Both the position numbers and the translations under genes were made by a program. Source: Escherichia coli DSM 30083 = JCM 1649 = ATCC 11775 (lineage in GTDB: Bacteria; Pseudomonadota; Gammaproteobacteria; Enterobacterales; Enterobacteriaceae). From it: a stretch of DNA of 64,000 nucleotides. Positions 18,868 to 27,495 of this stretch are shown piece after piece. The stretch is from assembly GCF_003697165.2 (NCBI RefSeq), contig NZ_CP033092.2, positions 2,170,001-2,234,000 of the forward strand, read 5' to 3'. The notes under the pieces are model-generated. The model was not told the origin of the DNA, did no database searches, and was given only the letters and a program-made list of their open reading frames with translations. The number at the start of each line of letters is the position of its first letter. Positions within the stretch are counted from its first letter, which is position 1.

Positions 18868-20238
18868 TGCCCTGGATCGTGGCTGAGTGATACGTAAACC
18901 ACTGACACAGGCAGCAATCACTGCCAGAATAGCCGCAGCTATCAGCGAGACGTGCGTACCATTATCACCAAACTGATTTAGCATCAGCGCTACCAGAGCC
19001 GCGCCGCTACTCTGACCCAGAAGACGAGCCGTCCCTAACATGCCACTGGCTCCACCGCTACGTTCGCGAGGAGCGGAGGTAATAATGGTGTGGTTATTGG
19101 GTGACTGGAACAAGCCAAATCCAGCACCACATAAGATCATCGGCCAGATAATATTGATATCCGCAGGTGACGCTGGCAGCAGAACCAGGGAAAAAAGCCC
19201 CGCAGCCATGATGAATAACCCTAAAGCACCCAGCAATCCTGCATGTACGCGTTCAATCAAATAGCCTGCCAGTGGAGCCATCACCATCGTTGCTAACGGC
19301 CACGGTGTCAGAAGTAAACCTGTTTCGACTTCACTACGCCCGAGCACGGTTTGCAGGTAAAAGGGCAGGGAAACCATTGCCAGCATTTGTGCGCAGAAAG
19401 AGCAAACAGATGTGCAAATAGAAAGTGAAAACAGCGGGATACGCAGTAAATCCACCGGTAGCAGCGGTACGGGAAGAGAAAGCTGGCGGCGAATAAAGAA
19501 AATACCAACGACAACCATTACCACCAGTTCCGCACCAATCAATGTCAGCGATTGCCCCTGAGCGAAACCACTCAACGCAGTGATAAGCAGGCCGAAGGTT
19601 AACGCGTTCATCACGGCGCTGGGCAGGTCGAAACGGGGTTTACTGGCGCGAGAACCATTGGGTGGCAGAAAACGCATTGCCAGAAGCAGGGCGATAATTC
19701 CCAACGGTACGTTGATTAAAAATAACCATTTCCAGGATGCGATGGAGAGGATTGCTGCAGCAATTGTCGGCCCGGCAGCAGAAGAGACGGCAACAATAAA
19801 CGAGTTTATGCCCATCCCTCTACCCAGAAAACGTTGTGGATAGATCAGGCGGATAAGTGCGGTATTAACGCTCATCAACGCTGCACCGCCGAAACCTTGT
19901 ATGACACGCGCAAGGGTGAGCATTTGCAGCGAATCAGAAAGGGCGCAGAACAGTGAAGACAACAGAAAAACGACCAGACCGCATTTATAAATACGTCGAT
20001 AGCCAAACATATCGCCCAGAAACGAAAACGAGAGCAGGGAGATGACAATGGCGATTTGATAGGCGTTCACTACCCAGATGGAACTGGCCGGCGTGGCATG
20101 AAGGTCCGTAGCGATTGTTGGCAAGGCGACGTTGGCGATTGCGCCGTCAAGGACAGCCATCGAAATACCAATCACAATGGTTAATATCGCACCGTATCGC
20201 AGGGGCAATGGCAGGCCGTCGGCCTGAACTTTTGGCAT
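18865..20238 (-). CDS. yebQ: YebQ, DHA2-type major facilitator transporter
   Basis: 457 residues with about 14 hydrophobic segments. It shows the DHA2 motifs: DGAIANVALPTIA in the first span, the loop GDMFGYRRIYKCG and LARVIQGFGGAALM. This is the drug:H+ antiporter family with 14 spans; the substrate of YebQ is not known. The start MPKVQADGL at 20238 was chosen because the 37 residues of the longer frame do not look like transporter sequence. It is divergent from kdgR, which may or may not control it. Confidence 0.92.
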   Translation of the reverse strand: MPKVQADGLPLPLRYGAILTIVIGISMAVLDGAIANVALPTIATDLHATPASSIWVVNAYQIAIVISLLSFSFLGDMFGYRRIYKCGLVVFLLSSLFCALSDSLQMLTLARVIQGFGGAALMSVNTALIRLIYPQRFLGRGMGINSFIVAVSSAAGPTIAAAILSIASWKWLFLINVPLGIIALLLAMRFLPPNGSRASKPRFDLPSAVMNALTFGLLITALSGFAQGQSLTLIGAELVVMVVVGIFFIRRQLSLPVPLLPVDLLRIPLFSLSICTSVCSFCAQMLAMVSLPFYLQTVLGRSEVETGLLLTPWPLATMVMAPLAGYLIERVHAGLLGALGLFIMAAGLFSLVLLPASPADINIIWPMILCGAGFGLFQSPNNHTIITSAPRERSGGASGMLGTARLLGQSSGAALVALMLNQFGDNGTHVSLIAAAILAVIAACVSGLRITQPRSRA

Positions 20239-20414
20239 AGGAATTTTATATCTTTGGTGAATAATCAACAGGGGTATGATTCTAGCACTGATATTCACGG
20301 TGGATGTCGCAGAATTGTAACTAACCGGCAAAAGATGGATTGCGACCACCCAGGTGCGAAATTATAATAAAAAACAGTTCTGATTTTTATAAAACACTCG
20401 CAATGAGGTGATAA

Positions 20415-21206
20415 ATGGCTAACGCAGATCTGGATAAACAGCCTGATTCTGTATCTTCCGTGCTAAAAGTTTTTGGCATTTTGCAGGCGCTGGGTGAAGA
20501 GCGCGAAATAGGGATAACCGAGTTGTCGCAGCGCGTCATGATGTCAAAAAGCACCGTTTATCGCTTTTTACAGACCATGAAAACTTTAGGTTATGTGGCG
20601 CAGGAAGGGGAGTCGGAGAAATATTCGCTGACCCTGAAATTGTTCGAACTGGGCGCTCGCGCGTTGCAAAACGTCGATTTAATTCGTAGCGCAGATATCC
20701 AGATGCGTGAGATCTCCCGCCTGACCAAAGAAACTATCCACCTCGGCGCACTGGACGAAGACAGTATTGTTTACATCCACAAAATTGACTCAATGTACAA
20801 TTTGCGCATGTATTCACGGATTGGGCGTCGTAATCCGCTGTACAGCACCGCGATTGGTAAGGTACTGCTGGCATGGCGCGATCGCGATGAAGTGATGCAA
20901 ATTCTTGAGGGCGTGGAGTATAAACGCAGTACCGAGCGGACCATCACCAGTACAGAAGCGTTATTACCCGTTCTGGACCAGGTGCGCGAGCAGGGGTATG
21001 GCGAAGATAATGAAGAGCAGGAAGAAGGGCTGCGATGCATTGCGGTTCCGGTATTTGATCGCTTTGGCGTGGTCATTGCTGGTTTGAGCATCTCCTTCCC
21101 GACGTTACGTTTCTCTGAAGAGCGTTTACAGGAATATGTCGCAATGTTGCATACCGCGGCGCGCAAAATTTCTGCCCAAATGGGTTATCACGACTATCCG
21201 TTCTGA
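20415..21206 (+). CDS. kdgR: KdgR, IclR-family repressor of hexuronate catabolism
   Basis: 263 residues. An N-terminal winged helix-turn-helix (about 18-80; LSQRVMMSKSTVYRFLQTM) is followed by the IclR effector domain (about 90-255; LGALDEDSIVYIHKID, EEQEEGLRCIAVPV). KdgR represses genes for 2-keto-3-deoxygluconate uptake and breakdown and is released by KDG. Transcribed alone, ending in a clear terminator. In other enterobacteria the homologue controls pectinases. Confidence 0.95.
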   Translation: MANADLDKQPDSVSSVLKVFGILQALGEEREIGITELSQRVMMSKSTVYRFLQTMKTLGYVAQEGESEKYSLTLKLFELGARALQNVDLIRSADIQMREISRLTKETIHLGALDEDSIVYIHKIDSMYNLRMYSRIGRRNPLYSTAIGKVLLAWRDRDEVMQILEGVEYKRSTERTITSTEALLPVLDQVREQGYGEDNEEQEEGLRCIAVPVFDRFGVVIAGLSISFPTLRFSEERLQEYVAMLHTAARKISAQMGYHDYPF

Positions 21207-21213
21207 TGAGAGT

Positions 21214-21251
21214 AAGAACCTGTCTGAATATCAAACAGACAGGTTCTTTAT
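21214..21251 (+). terminator. Terminator of kdgR
   Basis: AAGAACCTGTCTG and CAGACAGGTTCTT make a 13-base stem, followed by TTATTTA, eight bases after the kdgR stop. Confidence 0.85.
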
Positions 21252-21349
21252 TTAGCATGAGAAAAATAAAGTTGAAGGTGGCGTTATATTAAACGCACTT
21301 GCGATAAGAATATTTTACTCATGAGTGAGAATCTGGTTATTTATTATCC

Positions 21350-21589
21350 TTAACCATTATCGACCACAATATTGCTTTTACGTAACAACGGGCAATCTGT
21401 TATCCCCAGAAAACCACTTTTAGTGTGCAGGTATTGTACCGTGCTGGTGCCTCTGGCGGTCAGATAGGTACATTGTAAACCTAATCCCGCGGCATTCTCT
21501 TTGCTTCCAATCAAAACGCCATATCCGCTGAGTAATAATCCTATCCATACCAGCGCTATCAGCATAACTGTGCGAATGATGAATCGCAT
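21350..21589 (-). CDS. yobH: YobH, small membrane-anchored protein
   Basis: 79 residues. One hydrophobic segment (about 6-27, VMLIALVWIGLLLSGYGVLIG) could be an uncleaved anchor or a signal peptide, followed by a short polar domain with two cysteines (LGLQCTYL and ITDCPLL). Function unknown. It is divergent from mgrB, with 158 bases between the starts. Confidence 0.88.
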   Translation of the reverse strand: MRFIIRTVMLIALVWIGLLLSGYGVLIGSKENAAGLGLQCTYLTARGTSTVQYLHTKSGFLGITDCPLLRKSNIVVDNG

Positions 21590-21680
21590 TACAACCTCTT
21601 CTCTTTTTATGTTCGCTTAATCGTAGCGGCAATATGCGCTGAAGCAAGCGACTCATTCCGAAAAAGCACGAATATCGACA

Positions 21681-21697
21681 TAGTTAGGCGCTGTTTA
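21681..21697 (+). promoter_or_regulatory. PhoP box of mgrB
   Basis: Two half sites, TAGTTA (21681-21686) and TGTTTA (21692-21697), are separated by exactly five bases, the spacing of the PhoP direct repeat. A -10-like TAGTTT follows 12 bases later at 21710-21715, as expected when the box replaces the -35. It lies 51 bases before the mgrB start. Confidence 0.8.
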
Positions 21698-21747
21698 ACT
21701 AACGCATGCTAGTTTAATGACATAAGGTAGGTGAAACGGAGATTGGA

Positions 21748-21891
21748 GTGAAAAAGTTTCGATGGGTCGCTCTGGTTGTCGTGGTGTTGGCTTGCTTGCT
21801 GCTTTGGGCGCAGGTATTCAACATGATGTGCGATCAGGATGTGCAATTTTTCAGCGGAATTTGTGCCCTTAACCAGTTTATCCCGTGGTGA
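21748..21891 (+). CDS. mgrB: MgrB, feedback inhibitor of PhoQ
   Basis: 47 residues, intact, starting at GTG with an SD-like GGAGATTGGAG upstream. One membrane span (about 6-23) is followed by a periplasmic tail with Cys28 and Cys39 and ending QFIPW. MgrB is made under PhoP control and binds PhoQ to damp the PhoPQ response; its loss gives polymyxin resistance in Klebsiella. Nothing here suggests disruption. Compared with K-12 as I remember it, residue 8 is Ala instead of Val and residue 41 Leu instead of Ile, both mild changes. Confidence 0.95.
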   Translation: MKKFRWVALVVVVLACLLLWAQVFNMMCDQDVQFFSGICALNQFIPW

Positions 21892-21965
21892 TATCATTTT
21901 TTCAGCACTAGATTTTCTTCCTCTCCAGCAGTGGTAGAATAGCGCCTCTACTCAGAGGTGGTGAA

Positions 21966-22253
21966 ATGAACGAAGTTGTAAATTCAGGCGTGATGAACAT
22001 TGCGTCTTTGGTTGTATCGGTGGTGGTTCTTCTTATCGGGCTCATCTTGTGGTTTTTTATCAATCGTGCCAGTTCACGGACTAACGAACAGATTGAACTG
22101 CTTGAGGCGTTGCTGGATCAGCAAAAACGTCAAAATGCACTGTTACGTCGTTTGTGCGAAGCAAACGAACCTGAGAAAGCAGATAAAAAGACAGTTGAGA
22201 GTCAAAAATCGGTTGAAGACGAAGATATTATTCGTCTGGTCGCCGAACGATAA
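21966..22253 (+). CDS. yebO: YebO, single-span small membrane protein
   Basis: 95 residues. One hydrophobic segment (about 11-33, NIASLVVSVVVLLIGLILWF) is followed by a charged helical region that looks like a coiled coil (NEQIELLEALLDQQKRQNAL, then an acidic tail). Function unknown. It follows mgrB by 74 bases, so it may share its PhoP-dependent transcript, although a separate promoter could fit at 21900-21960. A weak hairpin (GAGTAACCC/GGGTTACTC, 22269-22296) follows the stop. Confidence 0.9.
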   Translation: MNEVVNSGVMNIASLVVSVVVLLIGLILWFFINRASSRTNEQIELLEALLDQQKRQNALLRRLCEANEPEKADKKTVESQKSVEDEDIIRLVAER

Positions 22254-22923
22254 TCCTTCCTCAATCTTGAGTAACCCCGTCGTTGAAGGGTTACTCAATT
22301 CATGCTGATTATACGCACTGTCATGGTGCAGCTGCTTCAAATTAAAACTCTGGTCTGACTTCAAATAATTATCATATTATTAATTTGCGTAACGGGATAT
22401 CAGAAAAAGATATTTCCCTCATTAATTTATTAGGATGTTTACATCGGATTTGTGATTAAGCGTGGTATTATTTATTAGCGAAACGTTTCTCTCTTGATTT
22501 TTTTGCTCATTCATCAATTTTTCTTATTTTAAATTTACAATCCCTTTGGGGATTGACTTCTCTTTAGGGTAATTGATAGCCGTTAACTGACTGTTTTATG
22601 AGAAAAAGTGATATAACTTTTTATTCATTGCATAGCAAAAAATGTGATATTGCACGCACTATGTAATAACTTCTCTCACTGGCCTGGAACAACTGAACTT
22701 ATTGAACTATGTTAGAAAAAATACGCCAGTTTAAGTATCTGCCTGAACTGGCAAGGTTAAGCACAATGATATATCGGCGCGTATTCCGTTGCATAAGTGT
22801 GCAAAAAAGTGGAAGACGTATCGAGATTTGTGCGTCTGATCGAGACATGTTTAAAAATGGCTTGCCATAATTAACGTTGTATGTGATAACAGATTTCGGG
22901 TTAAACGAGGTACAGTTCTGTTT
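22254..22923. other. 670-base AT-rich intergenic region before yobF-cspC
   Basis: No credible open frame is present on either strand. It holds the yebO hairpin (22269-22296), a small palindrome CAATCCC-TTTG-GGGATTG (22539-22556) and long AT-rich stretches such as 22361-22530, which could attract H-NS. The yobF-cspC promoter and a long 5' leader are expected in the right half. No sRNA could be assigned. Confidence 0.5.
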
Positions 22924-23067
22924 ATGTGTGGCATTTTCAGTAAAGAAGTCCTGAGTAAACACGTTGACGTTGAATACCGCTTCTCTGCCGAGCCTTATAT
23001 TGGTGCCTCATGCAGTAATGTGTCAGTTTTATCTATGTTATGCCTGCGGGCGAAGAAAACAATCTAA
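22924..23067 (+). CDS. yobF: YobF, small stress-response protein
   Basis: 47 residues, [20 protein letters not shown] to LRAKKTI, matching the conserved DUF2527-type small protein encoded before cspC. It accumulates in heat shock and other stresses in E. coli; the mechanism is unknown. Twelve bases separate its stop from the cspC start, so the two genes share an mRNA. Confidence 0.92.
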
Positions 23068-23079
23068 GGAATTTTTCAA

Positions 23080-23289
23080 ATGGCAAAGATTAAAGGTCAG
23101 GTTAAGTGGTTCAACGAGTCTAAAGGTTTTGGCTTCATTACTCCGGCTGATGGCAGCAAAGATGTGTTCGTACACTTCTCCGCTATCCAGGGTAATGGTT
23201 TCAAAACTCTGGCTGAAGGTCAGAACGTTGAGTTCGAAATTCAGGACGGTCAGAAAGGTCCGGCAGCTGTTAACGTAACAGCTATCTGA
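23080..23289 (+). CDS. cspC: CspC, constitutive cold-shock-family RNA chaperone
   Basis: 69 residues, one five-stranded OB-fold cold-shock domain. RNP1 (KGFGFITP) and RNP2 (VFVHFSAI) are intact. CspC is made at normal temperature, melts RNA structure, acts as an antiterminator and stabilises rpoS mRNA. The gene is very rich in preferred codons, as expected for a highly expressed protein. SD AAGGAA precedes the start and a strong terminator follows. Confidence 0.97.
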
Positions 23290-23334
23290 TCGAATCCACT
23301 GATCTGAAGTGTGAATACGCTTCAATCTCGCTAT

Positions 23335-23362
23335 AAAGCCTCGTCGAATGCGAGGCTTTTTA
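23335..23362 (+). terminator. Terminator of yobF-cspC
   Basis: AAAGCCTCG and CGAGGCTTT form a perfect stem with a six-base loop, followed by TT and TAC, 46 bases after cspC. Confidence 0.88.
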
Positions 23363-23454
23363 CTTTGTTTTATCTTCGCTCCAGTCGTTCGGATATTTGC
23401 CCGCCGCATGATTCGCGTTACACTTGCGGCCTTTAGTATCCTGCCGGAGTTGTC

Positions 23455-24264
23455 ATGTCGTTTTCCTGTCCACTTTGCCATCAGCCTCTTTCGCGTGAAA
23501 AAAACAGCTATATCTGTCCCCAGCGACATCAGTTTGATATGGCGAAAGAAGGGTATGTCAATCTGCTGCCCGTTCAGCATAAACGGTCTCGTGATCCGGG
23601 CGACAGCGCGGAAATGATGCAAGCACGCCGCGCATTCTTAGATGCCGGACATTATCAGCCGCTGCGTGATGCAATTGTCGGCCAATTGCGGGAACGGCTT
23701 GATGAAAAGGCCGCGGCGGTGCTGGATATTGGCTGTGGTGAAGGGTATTACACACACGCATTTGCTGATGCGTTGCCCGAAATCACCACGTTTGGCCTGG
23801 ATGTCTCGAAGGTAGCGATAAAAGCGGCGGCGAAACGCTATCCGCAGGTCACTTTTTGTGTCGCTTCCAGCCACCGTTTGCCGTTCTCCGATACCAGTAT
23901 GGACGCCATAATACGTATTTACGCGCCGTGTAAAGCAGAAGAATTAGTGCGAGTAGTGAAGCCCGGCGGTTGGGTCATTACTGCCACGCCGGGACCGAGA
24001 CACTTAATTGAGCTGAAGGGGCTGATTTACAATGAAGTACATCTTCATGCACCTCATGCAGAACAACTGAAAGGTTTTACATTACAGCAGAGTGATGAGT
24101 TGTGTTATCTGATGCGTCTTCGCGGTGATGAAGCCGTCGCATTATTGCAGATGACGCCGTTTGCCTGGCGTGCGAAGCCTGAAGTCTGGCAAGCACTGGC
24201 AGCAAAAGAAGTGTTCGACTGCCAGACGGACTTTAATATTCACCTCTGGCAGCGTTCTTATTAA
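23455..24264 (+). CDS. rlmA: 23S rRNA m1G745 methyltransferase
   Basis: 269 residues. An N-terminal zinc finger (Cys5, Cys8, Cys21, His25 in SCPLCHQPL...ICPQRHQFD) precedes a SAM-binding Rossmann fold ([15 protein letters not shown], about 88-102). It methylates N1 of G745 in helix 35 of 23S rRNA. The gene is convergent with mntP and overlaps its end by four bases (24261-24264). Confidence 0.96.
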
Positions 24265-24827
24265 CCGTGGAAGTGCGTCCAGAGGATCTGGACGCCAATA
24301 CCGATCAGTACCAGCCCGCCGAGAATTTCCGCTTTTTTCCCAATAATTGAGCCGATAAAGCGACCAACCATCATCCCTAATGTCGACATAATCAAGGTTG
24401 CACAACCAATGGCCAATGCGGTCGCGATAATGTTAACCTGCAGGAAAGCAAGACCAACACCCACAGCCATGGCATCCAGGCTGGTGGCAATCGCGGTGGT
24501 TACCAGTAGCCAGAAACCGTGTCGACGGCGCGGTTCTTCATCTTCATCATCTGCGCCACGAAAACCCTCAATAATCATTCGCCCGCCGAGAAATATCAGC
24601 AGCACAAACGCAATCCAGTGGTTCCATTCAAGGACAAACCGACTGGCTAACATGCCCATTCCCCAGCCGATCAGCGGCGTCAGGGTTTCGACGGCACCAA
24701 AAATAAGGCCGGTTCGCAATGCTTCAGAAAATTTCGGTTTATGGAGGGTGGCACCTTTACCGATTGATGCAGCAAAGGCATCCATCGACATACCAAACGC
24801 AAGAAGAACAGTAGCAGTGATATTCAT
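24261..24827 (-). CDS. mntP: MntP, manganese exporter
   Basis: 188 residues with six hydrophobic segments in two similar halves. Acidic residues repeat in the pseudo-symmetric motifs [15 protein letters not shown] (first half) and [15 protein letters not shown] (second half), the expected Mn2+ path. It protects against manganese excess. Expression is raised by manganese in two ways visible here: the yybP-ykoY riboswitch in the leader and MntR-like boxes further upstream. The ATG at 24827 gives the family length; an in-frame ATG at 24881 lies inside the riboswitch. Confidence 0.96.
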
Positions 24828-24839
24828 GACAACGTCCTG

Positions 24840-25066
24840 ACCGGGGTATCCATAAAACACATCATCGCCCCCAGCAAACATGCATACATGAACAACAAGC
24901 CGCGATGGTTTTCGCGTTCATGCAGGCATAGCGATTGATGTGCATATGGTCTCGCCTGACTGAAAGTGTTCAGTCCGTACGTGCCACGTTTTGCAACGAG
25001 TATGTTGACACGTACATTTCCGGAATCTGGAAATCAGCTACTCCCCAAATGAGGGCGCAACCTTAA
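24840..25066 (-). promoter_or_regulatory. yybP-ykoY manganese riboswitch in the mntP leader
   Basis: On the minus strand the leader reads, in order, AAGGTTGCGCC, GGGGAGTAGCTG, GTCAACATACTCGTT, CAGGCGAGACC, and near the end GCTGGGGGCGATGATG. These are the conserved loops of the yybP-ykoY class, which binds Mn2+ between two stacked helices. The start of the transcript (near 25066) and the 3' limit are estimates. Confidence 0.9.
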
Positions 25067-25190
25067 CATATTTTGAGAATATAAGACAACTGTTGGAATA
25101 TATTATTTTATTGTTTTATTGATAACGATTTTCATTTAGATTTATATATCAATGAAACGTTAAAATAAAAAACAAATAAGGGAAGAGGTA

Positions 25191-25210
25191 ATATAGCCTA
25201 AGCTATGTCT
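25191..25210 (-). promoter_or_regulatory. MntR-like box A upstream of mntP
   Basis: On the minus strand this reads AGACATAGC-TTA-GGCTATAT, close to the MntR operator I recall from mntH (ACATAGC-N3-GGCTATGT). It is one of two such inverted repeats upstream of the mntP leader and would act as the nearer site for activation by Mn-MntR. Confidence 0.72.
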
Positions 25211-25228
25211 GATTATTAAAAATACACT

Positions 25229-25248
25229 AAACATAGCTTTGGCTAAAT
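25229..25248 (+). promoter_or_regulatory. MntR-like box B upstream of mntP
   Basis: AAACATAGC-TTT-GGCTAAAT has the same two half sites, with centres about 39 bases from box A. It lies just seven bases outside the yobD stop codon. The pair fits reports that MntR activates mntP. Confidence 0.72.
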
Positions 25249-25255
25249 TCATAAC

Positions 25256-25714
25256 TTATTGAGTTGAAACGAGAAGCTTATAAACTTTTTCCAAATCGTC
25301 GATATTTCGAACGCGGATTAACAGCCGGCGCTGTTCTAATTGCATCACCAACACGCCATCTTCCGACAAGTTCATCGCTTTGATTCGGCTATATTCAATC
25401 CAGACATTGGCGAAGAAAAAACCTTTTTGTTTAAAGATGATCTTCGGAACGCGGATCCAGAATATATAAAAACCCATCAGAGCCAGTGCACTTAATAACC
25501 ATGTTGTTATTAGCGCGCCATGATTCGTGACGTTGTTATAGATAAGAATGACAATCAATCCGACGAAGATAACACTATCGATGCGACCACGCCGGAGCAA
25601 AGGAATTGCCAGCAGGGTGGGGCCGTTACGGCGGGGCATGATGAACTGATCGTAGATCGCGAAGGCCAGAAGTGCGGCGATGAAAAGAATCAGTACCAGG
25701 TCCGTGATTGTCAT
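25256..25714 (-). CDS. yobD: YobD, UPF0266 inner-membrane protein
   Basis: 152 residues. Three hydrophobic segments (about 5-22, 45-62 and 68-88) are followed by a soluble C-terminal half (VLVMQLEQRRLLIRVRNIDDL). Function unknown. It lies downstream of manXYZ on the same strand with a terminator hairpin at 25728-25753 in between, so it can be read through from the man operon or from a promoter of its own. Confidence 0.9.
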   Translation of the reverse strand: MTITDLVLILFIAALLAFAIYDQFIMPRRNGPTLLAIPLLRRGRIDSVIFVGLIVILIYNNVTNHGALITTWLLSALALMGFYIFWIRVPKIIFKQKGFFFANVWIEYSRIKAMNLSEDGVLVMQLEQRRLLIRVRNIDDLEKVYKLLVSTQ

Positions 25715-25727
25715 TAATCCTCCAGAT

Positions 25728-25753
25728 AAAAAAACGGGGCCAAAAGGCCCCGG
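25728..25753 (-). terminator. Terminator of manXYZ
   Basis: On the minus strand CCGGGGCC, a TTTT loop, GGCCCCG and then seven Ts form a strong intrinsic terminator 15 bases after the manZ stop and just before the yobD SD. Confidence 0.88.
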
Positions 25754-25768
25754 TAGTGTACAACAGTC

Positions 25769-26620
25769 TTACAGTCCCAGCAGGCCGCAAGCGTAACCAG
25801 CGATACCGATGACGAAGAAGCCAACGATGATCCACAGCGGGTTAACTTTTTTGCGCAACAGCCACATACAAGCAAAGGTCAGCAGCAGTGGTACCAGGCC
25901 CGGCATTAACTGGTCCAGAATAGTCTGGACAGTGGTAACGTGTTCTTTGCCCGTCTGGTCAGTAATGCGAGAGACCACCAGTGGGATGTTGACATGTGTC
26001 CACTTATTAACCAACGCCCCCATGACAAACAGGCCGAGGATAGACGCCCCTTCCGTCAGTTTTTGCAGGAAGCCACCACCCATATCTTTAACGATATCGA
26101 TACCTTTGGAGTAACCATACGCTACGCCGTAGTAACGGGTTGCCAGACGCACCAGGTTAAACAGGATGAAGAACAGCAGCGGACCTAACAGGCTGCCGCT
26201 CATCGCGATACCAGCCCCCAGCGCTGCAAATACCGGACGTACCGTTCCCCAGAAGATCGGGTCGCCTACACCAGCCAGCGGCCCCATCAAACCGACTTTG
26301 ATGCCGTTGATAGCACCGTCATCGATCTCTGCGCCATTAGCACGCTGTTCTTCCAGTGCCAGGGTTACGCCGAGAATCGGCGCAGCCACGAATGGCTGGG
26401 TGTTAAAGAACTCCAGGTGACGGCGAATAGCCTGTTTACGAGCTTCGTTGTTCTCAGGGTAGAGGCGACGAATTGCCGGTACCATAGAGAAGCAGAAACC
26501 CAGTGCCTGCATACGTTCGAAGTTCCATGAACCCTGAAAGAGGTTAGAACGCAGGAAGACGCCACGAATATCACTTTGAGTGAGTTTTTTCTCGGTGGTA
26601 GTTTGAGTTGTATCAACCAT
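25769..26620 (-). CDS. manZ: Mannose PTS EIID component
   Basis: 283 residues. It is the second membrane subunit of the mannose phosphotransferase system, which imports and phosphorylates mannose, glucose, glucosamine and related sugars and is also the gate for lambda DNA injection and some bacteriocins. The EIID features are GVGDPIFWGTVRP and the C-terminal span LWIIVGFFVIGIAGYACGLLGL. The ATG at 26620 has an AGGTGA SD at good distance, so it is preferred over the GTG three codons earlier. Confidence 0.97.
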   Translation of the reverse strand: MVDTTQTTTEKKLTQSDIRGVFLRSNLFQGSWNFERMQALGFCFSMVPAIRRLYPENNEARKQAIRRHLEFFNTQPFVAAPILGVTLALEEQRANGAEIDDGAINGIKVGLMGPLAGVGDPIFWGTVRPVFAALGAGIAMSGSLLGPLLFFILFNLVRLATRYYGVAYGYSKGIDIVKDMGGGFLQKLTEGASILGLFVMGALVNKWTHVNIPLVVSRITDQTGKEHVTTVQTILDQLMPGLVPLLLTFACMWLLRKKVNPLWIIVGFFVIGIAGYACGLLGL

Positions 26621-26632
26621 TTCGCTCACCTG

Positions 26633-27433
26633 TTAGTCCAGTTCGTTATCGAGATCGTTGTTACCAGCAGCCTGAGCAGGCGCACCGGCTACGCGGTTGT
26701 ATTTCGGGCTAAGTTGGATGTAGAGCACTGCCATAACAGTACCAATCACACCCAGAGCAACCAGGTTAAAGTTGGTGAATGCTGCGGTTACGAAGCCGAG
26801 GTAGAAGAACGGCATCAGGTAGCCAGCACGCATCATGTTGATAACCATCGCATAACCAACCACCACGATCATGCCACCGGCGATATTCAGACCATTGGTC
26901 ACCACTTCCGGAATCGCATTCAGCATGTTCTGTACTTCGCTGGTACCAACAGACAGCGCAACGATGACGGCCGGAATAGCCACACGCATTGCTTGCAGGA
27001 ACAGAGAAGAAACGTGGATCCAGGAAATTGCTGTCAGGTTGCCGTTATCAGCTGCCTTATCCGCAGCGTGCTGGAAAGCAACGGTAATAGTACGAACGAT
27101 GATGGTCAGTACCTGGCCTGCAGCGGCCAGAGGGATTGCCAGTGCGATACCTGCACCAATGCTCTGATGACCTGCGATAACCAGAATGGTAGAAATGATA
27201 GAAGCCAGGGCGGCGTCAGGCGCAACGGCAGCACCGATGTTCATCCAGCCCAGCGCGATCATTTCCAGCGTACCACCGATAATAATACCGGTTTTCATAT
27301 CCCCAAGAACGATACCCACCAGGGTACACGCGATTAGCGGACGGTGAAACTGAAATTCATCGAGGATTGATCCCATACCTGCGATACAGGCTACGATAAA
27401 TACCAGCACAATTTGAAGAGTGGTAATCTCCAT
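26633..27433 (-). CDS. manY: Mannose PTS EIIC component
   Basis: 266 residues with multiple hydrophobic segments. The EIIC-man signature is visible in the glycine-rich stretch LVGIVLGDMKTGIIIGGTLEM and the following GWMNIGAAVAPD. It forms the sugar-translocating membrane unit with ManZ. The stop is 12 bases before the manZ start. The manX-manY gap is 62 bases; in E. coli the man mRNA is targeted by the sRNA SgrS in manX and in the manX-manY region. Confidence 0.97.
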   Translation of the reverse strand: MEITTLQIVLVFIVACIAGMGSILDEFQFHRPLIACTLVGIVLGDMKTGIIIGGTLEMIALGWMNIGAAVAPDAALASIISTILVIAGHQSIGAGIALAIPLAAAGQVLTIIVRTITVAFQHAADKAADNGNLTAISWIHVSSLFLQAMRVAIPAVIVALSVGTSEVQNMLNAIPEVVTNGLNIAGGMIVVVGYAMVINMMRAGYLMPFFYLGFVTAAFTNFNLVALGVIGTVMAVLYIQLSPKYNRVAGAPAQAAGNNDLDNELD

Positions 27434-27495
27434 TGTACTTCTCCTGTTTACGTAAGACTAAAGTGTGAAAACTGAATGATAATCAACACAATACG

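Noticed and set aside
21215..21600. Possible toxin-antitoxin pair near yobH
   Set aside because: Only yobH is credible; no second gene or antisense promoter is visible.
26576..27337. A 253-codon open frame opposite manZ-manY
   Set aside because: His- and Thr-rich low-complexity translation that mirrors the highly biased codons of manY; no start signal or family match.
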